DNA of 64,000 nt from Mycolicibacterium sp. P9-22. Lineage in GTDB: Bacteria; Actinomycetota; Actinomycetes; Mycobacteriales; Mycobacteriaceae. The stretch lies in contig NZ_NPKP01000001.1 of the NCBI RefSeq assembly GCF_008329585.1, positions 248,001 through 312,000 of the forward strand, given 5' to 3'. The notes under the pieces were generated by a model. It was given only the letters and a program-made list of their open reading frames with translations, searched no databases and had not been told where the DNA came from. This document shows, piece by piece, positions 12,490 through 21,695 of the stretch; positions within the stretch are counted from its first letter, which is position 1; every line of letters starts with the position of its first letter. A program made the translations under genes and the position numbers.

Positions 12490-13148
12490 GTTCGCCCGAA
12501 CGCGGGCTGTGGCTCGACGACGCCGCACACCGAAAAGACCTGTCCACCTTCGTCGACCGGGCCCTGCGCCTCGACGATGCCGCGGTGATCCGGTTCCGCG
12601 AACGTGCGGGCACCGGGCAGGTGGTGGCCTGGGTGTCCACCGGATTCGACGTGCTGGCCAGCCGTGTGGTGGCCGGCCGGGTGCGCCCGGCGGACCTATC
12701 GGCCGGAGCGGACGCCCTGGCGCGGTCGTTGTCGACGACGGACGCCTCCGGTTATGTGGAGCCCGGTTTCGCGATGGATTCAGCGTGGCGTGGGGTGCTG
12801 CCGCCCGATACCGGGTTCACCCATCTCGACGATGTGCCGGCCTGGGCGATCCTGGAACTGGTGGAGCGGGGCACTGCGCTGGCCAAGGAACACAGCAGTG
12901 CACACGGGCCGCCGGCCTCACTGCTGGATCAGGAAGTCCTCGCGGTCAGCTCCGGCGAGACCACCGTCGGTATCCCGATGCGCTGCGTTTTCGCGTTGAC
13001 CGCCATGGGTTTTCTGCCGCAGGACGCCGATGTGCTGTCCTCGGATGAGATCGTGCGGGTTCGCGTGCATCCCGCGTGGCTGCGGGTGGACGCCCGGTTC
13101 GGGACGGTCTACCGGCGACTGGGGGACCCGGCGATGGTGCTGCGCTGA
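12486..13148 (+). CDS. Conserved mycobacterial protein of unknown function (Rv2474c-like)
   Basis: 220 aa, no signal peptide or membrane span, acidic/neutral and likely cytoplasmic. GTG start in a GTGA overlap with the thioesterase stop, so it is translated with gdh and the thioesterase. The position and size match Rv2474c (217 aa). I recognise no catalytic motif. It ends 2 bp before the convergent aglA stop. The conserved coupling to glutamate dehydrogenase suggests a shared physiological role, but nothing in the sequence defines it. Confidence 0.8.
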   Translation: MSSPERGLWLDDAAHRKDLSTFVDRALRLDDAAVIRFRERAGTGQVVAWVSTGFDVLASRVVAGRVRPADLSAGADALARSLSTTDASGYVEPGFAMDSAWRGVLPPDTGFTHLDDVPAWAILELVERGTALAKEHSSAHGPPASLLDQEVLAVSSGETTVGIPMRCVFALTAMGFLPQDADVLSSDEIVRVRVHPAWLRVDARFGTVYRRLGDPAMVLR

Positions 13149-13150
13149 CC

Positions 13151-14665
13151 TCACACCAGCCAGGCAGCGGTATCCGGCGGCAACAACCCGTCCACCGACG
13201 GCCCGCTGGCCAACAGCACCTCGGCGTCGGGCAGGTCGATGGGCACCGCGCCCGCGTTGAACACACACACCAGTCCACCGGGTCGCCGGAACGCCGAATC
13301 GCCGAGCCACTCGACGGTGTCGCCGGCGAATTCCGCCCGCCCGGTGCGCATCTGGATCGCCCGCCGGTACAGCGCCAGCGTCGAATCCGGGTCCAAAAGC
13401 TGAGCCTCGACCGTCAGGGAACTCCAGTCCGCGGGTATCGGCAGCCAGGTGTCCGACGACGAGGAGAAGCCGAACGGCGGCGCCGACCCGCTCCACGGCA
13501 TCGGGACCCGGCAGCCGTCGCGGCCGCGCTCCACCCGGCCGGAGCGCTCCCACACCGGATCCTGCAGCACCTCGTCGGGTAAGTCGACATTGGGCAGGCC
13601 CAGTTCGGCGCCGTTGTAGACGAACACCGATCCCGGCAGTGCCAGCTTCACCAGCGCCATGGCGCGAGCGCGGCGCAGCCCGGTGGCGCCGCCGCCGTAT
13701 CGGCTGACCTCGCGGGGCACATCGTGATTGGACAGTGTCCACGTCGGTGCCGCTCCGGCCAGCGCCGCGGCAGCCAGCGAGTTGTCGATCGCCGCCCGGA
13801 TGCCTGCGGGGTCGTAATCGGTCTGCACCAGTTGGAAGTTGAAGCCCAGGTGCAGTTCGTCGGGGCGCAGATACTTGGCGAACTGCTCGTTGCCGTGCAC
13901 CCAGATCTCGCCCACGGTGACAGCCTCGGGATAGTCGTCGAGCACGGTGCGGATGAACCGGTGGATATCGTGCACGGCGTCGTTGTCGAAGCGGGGGTCA
14001 TCGGCCTTGTTGCGCAGCAGCTCGTTCTCGCGCAGGTCCATATCGGGCAGCGTCCGCGGCTTGGCCATCCCGTGCGCGACGTCGATGCGGAACCCGTCGA
14101 CGCCGCGGTCCAGCCAGAACCGCAGTGTTTTCTCGATGTCCTCGAAGACCTCGGGGTGTTCCCAGTTCAGATCGGGTTGGGCGGCGTCGAACAGGTGCAG
14201 ATACCACTGCCCGTCCTCGACCCGGGTCCAGGCCGGGCCACCGAAGATCGACACCCAGTTGTTGGGCGGCTGATCGCCGATGCCGTCGCGGAAGATGAAG
14301 CGGTCCCGTCGTGCCGGGTCGGCCAGTGCCTCGACGAACCACGGGTGCGCCGAGCTCACGTGATTGGGCACCAGATCCATGGTGACCCGGATGCCGCGGG
14401 CGTGCGCGGCCTCCACCAGCCGGTCCAGTGCGTTCAGGTCGCCGAACAGCGGGTCGATATCGCGCGGGTCGGCGACGTCGTAGCCGTGGTCGGCCATCGG
14501 GGACACCATCACCGGGTTGAGCCACAAGGCCTGCACGCCCAGATCGGCGAGATAGTCCAGCCGCGCGGTGATGCCGTCGAGATCGCCGACGCCGTCACCG
14601 TTGCTGTCGGCGAACGAGCGCGGATAGACCTGATAGAACACGGACCGCGACCACCACGGCGTCAT
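13151..14665 (-). CDS. aglA: GH13 alpha-glucosidase AglA
   Basis: 504 aa from [18 protein letters not shown], a typical oligo-1,6/alpha-glucosidase start. Conserved GH13 regions are visible: DLVPNH, GFRIDVAHG with the nucleophile Asp, VGEIWVHG with the acid/base Glu, and LSNHDVPR with the transition-state Asp. It hydrolyses terminal alpha-glucosidic bonds of malto- or isomalto-oligosaccharides or trehalose-related sugars; the exact specificity cannot be read. The frame is open upstream to 14791, but ATG 14665 overlaps the glbO stop by one base (TGATG), so glbO and aglA form an operon as in M. tuberculosis (Rv2470-Rv2471). Confidence 0.93.
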   Translation of the reverse strand: MTPWWSRSVFYQVYPRSFADSNGDGVGDLDGITARLDYLADLGVQALWLNPVMVSPMADHGYDVADPRDIDPLFGDLNALDRLVEAAHARGIRVTMDLVPNHVSSAHPWFVEALADPARRDRFIFRDGIGDQPPNNWVSIFGGPAWTRVEDGQWYLHLFDAAQPDLNWEHPEVFEDIEKTLRFWLDRGVDGFRIDVAHGMAKPRTLPDMDLRENELLRNKADDPRFDNDAVHDIHRFIRTVLDDYPEAVTVGEIWVHGNEQFAKYLRPDELHLGFNFQLVQTDYDPAGIRAAIDNSLAAAALAGAAPTWTLSNHDVPREVSRYGGGATGLRRARAMALVKLALPGSVFVYNGAELGLPNVDLPDEVLQDPVWERSGRVERGRDGCRVPMPWSGSAPPFGFSSSSDTWLPIPADWSSLTVEAQLLDPDSTLALYRRAIQMRTGRAEFAGDTVEWLGDSAFRRPGGLVCVFNAGAVPIDLPDAEVLLASGPSVDGLLPPDTAAWLV

Positions 14666-15069
14666 CAGAAGGCGGAGTTCACCATCGAATCGGCGGCCAT
14701 CTGCAGATAGTCCAGCAGGGCCCGCCGGTGTGCATCGTCCAGGGTCGCCGAGTCGATGGAGGCGACGGCGGTGTGCATGCACCGCAGCCACGCGTCACGT
14801 TCGAGGTAGCCGATCCGGAACGGCGAATGGCGCATCCGCAGCCGCGGGTGACCGCGCTGATCGGAGTAGGTGCGCGGGCCGCCCCAGTACTGCTCCAGGA
14901 ACAGCGTCAGCCGCTCCTCGGCGCCGTCCATATCGTCCTCGGGATACAGCGGCAGCAGGATCTCGTCGTCGCGCACCTGCTCGTAGAACCGCGCCACGAT
15001 CGCGGCGAACGTGGCATGGCCTCCGACTTCGTCGTAGAACGAGCGTTGCGGCTGAGTCACCACACCCAT
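14665..15069 (-). CDS. glbO: Group II truncated haemoglobin trHbO
   Basis: 134 aa starting [17 protein letters not shown]. Group II signature: RFYEQV (Tyr B10), [17 protein letters not shown], proximal His in RMRHSPFRI, and Trp G8 in ERDAWLRCM. trHbO binds O2 tightly and is linked to the respiratory chain and peroxide/NO handling. The first residues differ from Rv2470 (MPKSFYD), so the true start could be inside the MGVVTQPQ segment. It is the first gene of the glbO-aglA operon and diverges from the HNH gene across a 200-bp gap that I could not resolve into promoter elements. Confidence 0.93.
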   Translation of the reverse strand: MGVVTQPQRSFYDEVGGHATFAAIVARFYEQVRDDEILLPLYPEDDMDGAEERLTLFLEQYWGGPRTYSDQRGHPRLRMRHSPFRIGYLERDAWLRCMHTAVASIDSATLDDAHRRALLDYLQMAADSMVNSAF

Positions 15070-15269
15070 TGTTCCCGATCTGGTGGTTGGGCACCGGCGG
15101 GGGCCGACGACTTCGAGGTCGAGCCCGGCGGAAAGCCGACGTCCAGCCGCTGCGCTTAGCCTGTCTAGCAGAATTTTCACCGGAAGTTCACCGGACTGAC
15201 CAGCGAACACTCGTGAAATTGCCGTGCGAGCGACCCGAAATCGTGGTGGACTGTCTTTCCGGAGGACGA

Positions 15270-15914
15270 ATGTCGCAGCGCAAGAAAAGCCCTGCCCGAC
15301 GACAGGGCTACCGATTCCCCACGGCCGTGGCCGATTCTGCCGGCGCGCACTCCTTACAAGTCGCCGAGGTTCCACCCGCCGCCCACCAGGGTTCGGTCTG
15401 GGGGCGGCGCCGGGTGCTGCTGCTGAATTCCACCTACGAACCGCTCACCGCGCTGCCCATGCGCCGGGCCGTCGTCATGCTGATGTGCGGTAAGGCCGAC
15501 GTCGTCCACGACGACCCGTCCGGGCCGGTCATCCATTCGGCGACCCGCACCATCGTGGTGCCGTCGGTGATCCGGCTGCGCACCTTCGTCCGGGTGCCCT
15601 ACCGCGCCCGCATCCCGATGACCCGCGCCGCGCTCATGCACCGCGACCGGTTCCGCTGCGCGTACTGCGGGCAGAAGGCCGACACCGTCGACCATGTGGT
15701 GCCACGCAGTCGCGGCGGCGAGCATTCCTGGGAGAACTGCGTCGCGGCCTGCTCGTCGTGCAATCACCGCAAGGCCGACCGCACACTCGCTGAGCTGGGC
15801 TGGTCACTGCACTCCGTGCCCATGCCGCCCAAGGGTCAGCACTGGCGCCTGCTGTCCTCGGTGAAGGAACTGGACCCGGCGTGGGTCAGATATCTGGGCG
15901 AGGGCGCGGCGTGA
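15270..15914 (+). CDS. HNH endonuclease-fold protein (Rv2469c-like)
   Basis: 214 aa starting [16 protein letters not shown]. The C-terminal HNH/McrA zinc module is complete: CAYCGQ, then [10 protein letters not shown] with the catalytic His, [14 protein letters not shown] with the second Cys pair and final His. The N-terminal part ([31 protein letters not shown]) is the conserved region of this actinobacterial family. ATG 15270 is preceded by GGAGGA at good spacing, which decides the start although the frame is open far upstream. This is a chromosomal HNH protein of unknown target, unlikely to be a mobile element here because it is syntenic. Confidence 0.88.
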   Translation: MSQRKKSPARRQGYRFPTAVADSAGAHSLQVAEVPPAAHQGSVWGRRRVLLLNSTYEPLTALPMRRAVVMLMCGKADVVHDDPSGPVIHSATRTIVVPSVIRLRTFVRVPYRARIPMTRAALMHRDRFRCAYCGQKADTVDHVVPRSRGGEHSWENCVAACSSCNHRKADRTLAELGWSLHSVPMPPKGQHWRLLSSVKELDPAWVRYLGEGAA

Positions 15915-15939
15915 AACGCGCTGCGATACGGTTTGCGTC

Positions 15940-16170
15940 GTGAGTACAGCCCTAGCCCATGCCCTGATGGGTGGGATCCCGCTCGTGGTGTTTCTGGTAC
16001 TGGCTGCGCTGGCCTACCGCCACAAGGGACCGCACCCTGAGTCCTACAAGCTCGGCGACGAGTGGACCCACGACCCGATCTTGTGGGCGGCCGATGAGCC
16101 GGCCGATCACGGCCACGGCGGCCACGGGTCGCACGTGACGGTGGGAGGTGGCGCAAGTGGCAAGTGGTAG
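15940..16170 (+). CDS. ctaJ: Small membrane protein, probable cytochrome aa3 oxidase subunit CtaJ
   Basis: 76 aa. One N-terminal span (about residues 8-25, [16 protein letters not shown]) followed by a charged tail with a His/Gly-rich end (HGHGGHGSH). Its position directly before the DUF5130 gene fits the small CtaJ subunit seen in the M. smegmatis III2-IV2 supercomplex structures (from memory). The GTG start is 23 bp after the HNH gene. The end overlaps the next gene start by about 14 bp, so the two are translationally coupled. Without alignment the CtaJ name is an inference from size, topology and neighbour. Confidence 0.65.
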   Translation: MSTALAHALMGGIPLVVFLVLAALAYRHKGPHPESYKLGDEWTHDPILWAADEPADHGHGGHGSHVTVGGGASGKW

Positions 16171-16663
16171 TCACGACCTCGCAACCACCCACGATTCATC
16201 TTCCCCGTCGCTTCGCTCGCCCCAGGGCCTGGAGCTGCCCTACGGCTACGCGCTGACCTCCAGCGGCCGGATCTCGGGAGTCACCGAGCCCGGCGAGCTG
16301 TCGGTGCACTACCCGTTCTCGACCAAGGATCTGGTCGCCCTCGACAACGCGCTGAAGTACGGCTCGCGCTACGCGAAGGCCCGTTTCGCGGTGTTCATCG
16401 GCGATCTCGGCGCCGACACCGCGGCCACCGCCCGCGAGATCCTGGCCAAGGTCCCGACTCCGGACAACGCCGTGCTGTTCGCGGTGTCGCCCAACCAGAA
16501 GGTCATCGAGGTCGTCTACGGCGCCGATGTGAAGGGCCGCGGCATCGAGACCGCCGCGCCGCTCGGCATCTCGGCGGCACTGGGCTCGCTGCGCGGCGGC
16601 AACCTCATCGACGCTCTGGTGAGCGCCATCAATGTCACCTCCGCGGCGGTCTCGCCGCACTGA
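16157..16663 (+). CDS. DUF5130 protein, probable respiratory supercomplex association factor (PRSAF1-like)
   Basis: About 168 aa; the Rv2468c-type family. Folded region from [19 protein letters not shown] to the end, with [19 protein letters not shown] and an Ala/Gly-rich C-terminus; no clear signal peptide. From memory this family was found bound to the mycobacterial cytochrome bcc-aa3 supercomplex as PRSAF1. GTG 16157 is preferred because GGGAGG (16143-16148) lies 8 nt upstream; GTG 16148 is an in-frame alternative. It overlaps the CtaJ-like gene, which supports a joint role. It ends in a strong hairpin shared with the convergent HNH gene. Confidence 0.75.
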   Translation: MASGSHDLATTHDSSSPSLRSPQGLELPYGYALTSSGRISGVTEPGELSVHYPFSTKDLVALDNALKYGSRYAKARFAVFIGDLGADTAATAREILAKVPTPDNAVLFAVSPNQKVIEVVYGADVKGRGIETAAPLGISAALGSLRGGNLIDALVSAINVTSAAVSPH

Positions 16664-16722
16664 CAGCTGTGCACATCAGCCCCGGTATCGACGTTGTTCG
16701 GTGCCGGGGCTGATTGCTGTCA
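16661..16722. terminator. Bidirectional terminator-like hairpin between convergent genes
   Basis: An 11-bp perfect stem, ATCAGCCCCGG (16675-16685) with CCGGGGCTGAT (16704-16714), is bracketed by an outer TGACAG/CTGTCA pair (16661-16666, 16717-16722). The outer arms include the stop codons of both flanking genes. There is no T-run, as is common for mycobacterial terminators. Confidence 0.75.
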
Positions 16723-17079
16723 GAGCACAGCTCGGGTCATCGCACTGCGGATCTCGATATAGCGGGTCAGGAAGGCTCGCTCATCTAGGCGCTTGCGCCG
16801 CATCCAGTGCGTGACTTCCTCGTTGCACTTGCTGGCATTGCACGCCGCGCAGGCGGGTACCACGTTCTCGATGGTGTATCTGCCGCCCCGGGAGATCGCC
16901 ATGACGCAGTCACGTTGCATCGGCTTGTCGGTGACACCGCAGTAGGCGCAGCCGCCCCAGGCATCCCGGATCGCCGCCCATTGCTCGGAGGTGAGGTCGT
17001 TGACGACGGCCTTGACCCGGCGGGTGCGTTTGCGCGCCGCGCGGGCTCTGCGACTGTTGGGCTTACCCGACACGGCCAT
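16720..17079 (-). CDS. Small HNH-type zinc protein with Cys replacing the first catalytic His
   Basis: 119 aa from ATG 17079 (MAVSGKPNSRRARAARK); a GTG at 17124 would add 15 residues. A very basic N-terminus is followed by an HNH-like module: CAYCGVTDKPMQRDCVMAI, SRGGRYTIENVVPACAACNASK. The position normally DHxxP reads RDCVMA, so the general-base His is a Cys, while both CxxC pairs and the Asn are kept. Similar RDC variants exist in mycobacterial HNH proteins as far as I recall, so this may be a subfamily feature. Nuclease activity is uncertain. Confidence 0.75.
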   Translation of the reverse strand: MAVSGKPNSRRARAARKRTRRVKAVVNDLTSEQWAAIRDAWGGCAYCGVTDKPMQRDCVMAISRGGRYTIENVVPACAACNASKCNEEVTHWMRRKRLDERAFLTRYIEIRSAMTRAVL

Positions 17080-17163
17080 GACAGCAGCGTATTGCCGGCG
17101 AGCGACCGCGCTTGTACGCGGCACGCGGCGTGTCGGCGTACAGACACGGTCGCTCGCGGGGTG

Positions 17164-19761
17164 TCAGCTCACGTCGATGGCGCGGGCCCGCAGTGCGCGC
17201 TCCACGCCCGCACGTCCCTCCAGCACCAGGCGGTGCAGCGCGGGCGGCACGTCCGGGCCGGACAGGAAGGCATCCGCGGCGTCCAGTCCGCCCTGACTGA
17301 TATCCCAGGACGGGTAGAGCCCGATCACCACGGTCTGGGCGACCTCACTGGACCGGCGTTCCCACACACCCGGTATGGACGCGAAGTACAGATCCCGGAA
17401 GCGGGCCAGCAGGCCGGCCTGCCCGGGCTGGACGAAGCCCCCGACGATCGCGCGGGTGGTGATGTTGGCCAGGGTGTCGTCCTCGATCACCCGCTGCCAG
17501 GCGGCGTTCTTCACCGTCACCTGCGGGCGTGCCGCCGCGGCGGCCGCGGCGTTGCGCTTACCGGCTGCGGTCGGGTCGCGCTCGGCCTCGGCGTCGATGA
17601 ACGGGGTTTCGGTCCCGTCGGCGTCGATCACCCCGGCCGCCGCCAGCGCGGTCACGATCCGCCAGCGCAGATCGGTGTCGATGACCAGACCTGCCAGGTT
17701 GACCGCGGCCGGCTCGTTGTCCAGCAGGGTCGACAGCACGGCGATGTGGTTGGGCGCCAGCACCGAGGTGCACAGCGCATTCACGAACGCCAGCTGGTGA
17801 TCCGAGCCGGGCGCCGACTCGCGGGCCCGGTCCAGCAGTGCGTCACCGAAGGCCGGCCAGCCGTTCTCCTTGGCCCACTCCGGATCGGCATAGGAGTTCA
17901 GCGCGGTCTGGGCCTGCAGCAGCAGCCGCTGCGCCACACCGACTTCCGTTTCACCGTGGATGCCGCCGATGACCAGCGTGACGAAGTCGCGGGCCTTCAT
18001 CTCGGCCTCGCGGGTCATCTCCCAGGCCGCCGACCAGGCCAGCGTGCGGGGGAGGGGATCGGCGATATCGGCGATGCGGGTCAGCACCGTCTGCAGGGAC
18101 TGCGGGTCCAGCCGCGACGAGCAGTAGGTGAGGTCGTCGTCGTTGATCAGGACGAACTGGCCGCGCCGAACACCCATCAGCGCAGGCACATCCGTGCGCG
18201 CGCCCTCCACGTCGAGTTCCTCGCGGTGCACCCGCACCAGCTTGCCGGTGGTGGCGTCCTCGTCGTAGATGCCGACGGCCAGGCGGTGCACCCGGGTCTC
18301 ACCGGCGCCCGGCGCCGCCCCGGACTGCACCAGAGCGAACCGGGTGAACGCGCCGTCGGCGTCGACGTCGAAGTCGGCCCGCAGCGTGTTCAGTCCGGTG
18401 GTCTTGAGCCACTGCTGTCCCCAGCCGGACAGGTCACGACCCGAGGACTTCTCCAGTGCGCCAAGCAGATCGCCGAACGTCGCGTTGCCGAACGCGTGAT
18501 CGCGGAAGTAGTCGCGCAGGCCGGCCAGGAATGCCTCCAGGCCGACGTAGGCGACCAGCTGCTTGAGCACGCTGGCGCCCTTGGCGTAGGTGATGCCGTC
18601 GAAGTTCACCTCGACCGCGTGCAGGTCCGGGATATCGGCGGCCACCGGGTGGGTGGACGGCAGCTGGTCCTGGCGGTAGGCCCAGGACTTCTCCACGTTG
18701 GCGAACGTCGTCCAGGCCTGGGTGTACTCGGTGGCTTCGGCCTGGCACAGCACCGAGGCGAAGGTGGCGAAGGATTCGTTGAGCCACAGGTCATCCCACC
18801 AAGTCATGGTGACCAGGTCGCCGAACCACATGTGCGCCATCTCGTGCAGCACGGTCTCGGCGCGGCGCTCGTAGCTGTACCGGGTCACCTTGGACCGGAA
18901 GACGTAATCCTCCAGGAAGGTCACCGCGCCGGCGTTCTCCATGGCGCCGGCGTTGAACTCCGGCACGAACAGCTGGTCGTACTTGCCGAATGCATACGGT
19001 TCGCCGAAGTTGCGGTGGTAGAAGCCGAAACCCTGCTTGGTCTCGGTGAACAGCCGGTCGGCGTCCATGAACTCCGCCAGCGACGCGCGGCAGAAGATGC
19101 CCAGCGGGATGTCGCCGTGGTCATCGGTGTAAACATCGTCCCAGCGGGCGTACGGCCCGGCGATGAGCGCGACGAGGTAGGTGCTCATCTTCGGGGTGGT
19201 GACGAACGTGTGCACACCGTCCTGGATGGATTGTGTTGCGCCGTTGGAGATCACCTGCCAATGCCCGGGTGCCTTGACGCTGACGTCGAAGGTGGCCTTC
19301 AGGTCGGGCTGGTCGAAGCAGGCGAACATCCGCTTGGCGTCCGCGGTCTCGAACTGCGAGTAGAGATACACCTCGTTGTCGACGGGGTCGACGAAGCGGT
19401 GCAGGCCCTCGCCGGTGTTCGAGTACAGGCAGTCGGCGTCGACCACGAGCTCGTTGCGTTCGGCCAACCCGCTCAACACGATGCCGTCTGCCTCGTCGTA
19501 GCCGGAGACGTCCAGCGCGCGGCCGTTGAGGGTGGCGCTGCGCACGGTGTCGGCGGCGAGGTCGATATGGGTGTCCGCGCCGGCGAGGGCGCTGAACGTC
19601 ACGGTGGTCACCGAGCGGAACGTCTTCTCGGAGACATTCCCGGGGTCGCTGCGCTCCGGCCCTCCGGAGGTGGTGAGGTCCAGCTCGATGCGGTAGTTGT
19701 CGACGGTCACCAGCGCGGCGCGTTCGGCGGCCTGGTCGCGGGTCAGATTCGGAAGTGCCAC
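17164..19761 (-). CDS. pepN: Aminopeptidase N (M1 zinc metallopeptidase)
   Basis: 865 aa, matching Rv2467 (861 aa). M1 hallmarks are present: exopeptidase motif GAMENAG, zinc site HEMAHMWFGDLVTM followed by WLNESFA with the third zinc ligand Glu, and the ERAP1-like C-terminal helical domain in the last ~300 residues. It removes N-terminal residues from peptides in the cytoplasm. GTG start at 19761 (MALPNLTRDQAAERA), 22 bp after the DUF732 gene in the same direction. A 1105-codon open frame on the opposite strand is a codon-phase artefact. Confidence 0.95.
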   Translation of the reverse strand: MALPNLTRDQAAERAALVTVDNYRIELDLTTSGGPERSDPGNVSEKTFRSVTTVTFSALAGADTHIDLAADTVRSATLNGRALDVSGYDEADGIVLSGLAERNELVVDADCLYSNTGEGLHRFVDPVDNEVYLYSQFETADAKRMFACFDQPDLKATFDVSVKAPGHWQVISNGATQSIQDGVHTFVTTPKMSTYLVALIAGPYARWDDVYTDDHGDIPLGIFCRASLAEFMDADRLFTETKQGFGFYHRNFGEPYAFGKYDQLFVPEFNAGAMENAGAVTFLEDYVFRSKVTRYSYERRAETVLHEMAHMWFGDLVTMTWWDDLWLNESFATFASVLCQAEATEYTQAWTTFANVEKSWAYRQDQLPSTHPVAADIPDLHAVEVNFDGITYAKGASVLKQLVAYVGLEAFLAGLRDYFRDHAFGNATFGDLLGALEKSSGRDLSGWGQQWLKTTGLNTLRADFDVDADGAFTRFALVQSGAAPGAGETRVHRLAVGIYDEDATTGKLVRVHREELDVEGARTDVPALMGVRRGQFVLINDDDLTYCSSRLDPQSLQTVLTRIADIADPLPRTLAWSAAWEMTREAEMKARDFVTLVIGGIHGETEVGVAQRLLLQAQTALNSYADPEWAKENGWPAFGDALLDRARESAPGSDHQLAFVNALCTSVLAPNHIAVLSTLLDNEPAAVNLAGLVIDTDLRWRIVTALAAAGVIDADGTETPFIDAEAERDPTAAGKRNAAAAAAARPQVTVKNAAWQRVIEDDTLANITTRAIVGGFVQPGQAGLLARFRDLYFASIPGVWERRSSEVAQTVVIGLYPSWDISQGGLDAADAFLSGPDVPPALHRLVLEGRAGVERALRARAIDVS

Positions 19762-19783
19762 CCGCCCAACTTATCGGTCCCGG

Positions 19784-20179
19784 CTACAGGCCGGGCATCT
19801 GGAACCCGTTCGACCCGGCGAACCGGCCGAGGGAGCCCAGCTGGCCGAGGATGCTGCCGTCACCGATCGAGGACACCATCGACGGGCAGTACGCCTGGAT
19901 GGCGATTCCGGCGAACAGCGCCGCCATCGCCGGCGGGACACCGTCGCCACGTACCTTCGCCACCGCGGAGGCGAAGTCCTTGCCCGGCTCGACGAGCATC
20001 GGGCACAGCGATTTGCCCAACGCGACGCTGGCCTGCTGGTTGTCGAAACCCGCCCCCGCTCGGGAGAGGGCATCGAGGAAGGCGGTGTCGGCGGTGTCGG
20101 CGTGCGCCGGACCCGCGCCCATGAGGACGCCGGCGGCCAGTGCGAGTGCGGGGATCGTGGAGACCAGGTGTTTACCCAT
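19784..20179 (-). CDS. Secreted DUF732 protein
   Basis: 131 aa from ATG 20179 (MGKHLVSTIPALALAAG). A signal peptide with h-region and AxA site (AGPAHA-DT) precedes a ~100-residue DUF732 domain with two Cys (SLCPML, AYCPSM), likely a disulfide, and LDALSRAGAGF near its start. This is a common mycobacterial exported family of unknown function. It lies 22 bp upstream of pepN and probably shares its transcript. The frame extends 60 bp upstream, but the signal peptide fixes the start. Confidence 0.8.
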   Translation of the reverse strand: MGKHLVSTIPALALAAGVLMGAGPAHADTADTAFLDALSRAGAGFDNQQASVALGKSLCPMLVEPGKDFASAVAKVRGDGVPPAMAALFAGIAIQAYCPSMVSSIGDGSILGQLGSLGRFAGSNGFQMPGL

Positions 20180-20363
20180 ACCGGACCACGCTGTAGCACC
20201 CGGATCACCGCAGCGGCACGTATCGGTAACGGTTTGCACCCTATGGCTTGGCTGTGCCGCAGCGGTGCGCTAATCGTTGCGGGCCGCAGCAGGGAACATA
20301 TGCCGGGCGGCCACAGTTGTGCCGCTAAGGAGACTGCCCGCACGTAGGAGAGGACTCGGCCAC

Positions 20364-20984
20364 ATGGCTGCCAAGGACGCTGGAAAAGACTCTGCAGGAT
20401 TCTGGTTCGACCCACTGTGCCCGTGGTGCTGGATCACCTCGCGCTGGATCCTCGAGGTGGAGAAGGTCCGCGATATCGAGGTGAACTTCCACGTCATGAG
20501 CTTGGCGGTGCTCAACGAGGGCCGCGATCTGCCGGAGAACTACCAGGAGATGATGAAGAAGGCCTGGGGTCCGGTGCGGGTGGCGATCGCCGCCGAGCAG
20601 GAACACGGCTCGGAGGTCCTGTCCCCGCTGTACACCGCGATGGGCACGTTGATCCACAACGAGGGCAACAAGGACTTCGACGACGTCATCAAGAAGTCGC
20701 TGGAGCAGGTCGGCCTGCCCGCCGAGCTGGCCGAGGCTGCGGGCACCGACAAGTACGACGACGCCCTGCGCAAGAGCCATCACGAGGGCATGGATGCCGT
20801 CGGCGATGACGTCGGCACCCCGACCATCCACGTCAACGGTGTCGCCTTCTTCGGCCCGGTGCTCTCGCGCATCCCTCGCGGCGAAGAGGCCGGCAAGTTG
20901 TGGGACGCCTCGGTGATCTTCGCGTCCTACCCGCACTTCTTCGAACTCAAGCGCACCCGGCACGAGTCGCCCGAGTTCGACTAG
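20364..20984 (+). CDS. Mycoredoxin-like DsbA-family oxidoreductase (Rv2466c type)
   Basis: 206 aa starting [17 protein letters not shown]. The thioredoxin-fold active site is CPWC ([14 protein letters not shown]) with the cis-Pro segment [11 protein letters not shown]. Rv2466c is a mycothiol-dependent reductase of the DsbA fold, SigH-induced and able to activate nitro-prodrugs; the sequence here is a close family match to its C-terminus ([13 protein letters not shown]). AGGAGAGGA lies upstream of ATG 20364. It ends at a CTAG whose two strands supply stop codons for both this gene and the convergent flavoprotein gene. It marks the last core gene before the 15-kb accessory block. Confidence 0.92.
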   Translation: MAAKDAGKDSAGFWFDPLCPWCWITSRWILEVEKVRDIEVNFHVMSLAVLNEGRDLPENYQEMMKKAWGPVRVAIAAEQEHGSEVLSPLYTAMGTLIHNEGNKDFDDVIKKSLEQVGLPAELAEAAGTDKYDDALRKSHHEGMDAVGDDVGTPTIHVNGVAFFGPVLSRIPRGEEAGKLWDASVIFASYPHFFELKRTRHESPEFD

Positions 20985-21625
20985 ATGCTCGCCTGTTCCC
21001 ACACCTTGTTCGACCGCGCGGTATCGAGCCGGTAGTCGGTGACGCGGGTGTCGTAGAGCCCGACCGCGAGCTGGTGTGCCCGGTGGACGGGTTCGGTCGG
21101 GTCGTGCACGATTTCGCCGCGGCTGTTGGCATTGCCGACGACGACACCCACGAGGTCTTGATTCAGGTATCGGGTCAGCTCCTGGAACTGGGCGATGACA
21201 CCTTGGGTGGCGCCCAGGTAGCTCTCCTCGCAGGAGATGAGCACCCCGACCCGCTTGTTCATGATTCCTTCGACCACTCGGTCCTGCTGAGGCGCGCTGT
21301 TGGACGTGTAGCAGAACAGTCGGTCGAACACGGTCTTGAGCCGGCCGGGCATGCCGTAGAAGTAGAGCGGCATGGCGAAGATGATCCCGTCGGCGGGCAG
21401 GATGTGCTCCATGAGCAGCTCCTCGTACCGGTCGTCGAGTGAACAGGAGAGGTCCGCGGCGCGGCGGCACTGCCGGCAGTTGCCCAGCAGTCGTTCGACA
21501 TAGTCGTGCAGGAACACGTGCTGGACGTCATCATCGGCCGCCCGTGCGCCGTTCACGGCGGCGTCGGCGAGCACATGTGAATTGCCGTCTTCTCGCGGGC
21601 TGGCGCTGATCACAAGTGTCTTCAT
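20981..21625 (-). CDS. NAD(P)H-dependent FMN reductase / flavodoxin-like protein
   Basis: 214 aa from ATG 21625 with GGAGA 7 nt upstream. The N-terminus [16 protein letters not shown] is the FMN phosphate-binding loop of the flavodoxin/FMN-reductase fold; [20 protein letters not shown] is the second conserved loop. A C-x2-C-x6-C cluster ([13 protein letters not shown]) resembles but does not complete an iron-sulfur flavoprotein motif. A LacI-type operator lies 16 bp upstream (21641-21660), so it belongs to the LacI regulon. It probably reduces a substrate or partner in that pathway, but which one cannot be seen. Confidence 0.85.
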   Translation of the reverse strand: MKTLVISASPREDGNSHVLADAAVNGARAADDDVQHVFLHDYVERLLGNCRQCRRAADLSCSLDDRYEELLMEHILPADGIIFAMPLYFYGMPGRLKTVFDRLFCYTSNSAPQQDRVVEGIMNKRVGVLISCEESYLGATQGVIAQFQELTRYLNQDLVGVVVGNANSRGEIVHDPTEPVHRAHQLAVGLYDTRVTDYRLDTARSNKVWEQASI

Positions 21626-21640
21626 GGTGCGATCTCCGTC

Positions 21641-21660
21641 GTGGTAAAAGGTTTTGGCTA
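21641..21660. promoter_or_regulatory. LacI-family operator, third copy
   Basis: GTGGTAAAAGGTTTTGGCTA shares the AAAAGGTTTT core and GGC flank with the two operators at 27622-27641 and 27664-27683. It sits 16 bp upstream of the flavoprotein start and just downstream of the lacI-type gene. Confidence 0.7.
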
Positions 21661-21695
21661 CTGGGGTCAACACGGGTTGGCGCATCGGTGATTCC

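Noticed and set aside
16807..20124. 1105-codon open frame on the plus strand
   Set aside because: It lies antisense to pepN and its neighbours, has the Arg/Gly/Val/His-rich composition of a codon-phase shadow in high-GC DNA, and shows no domain; pepN on the other strand has all M1 motifs.
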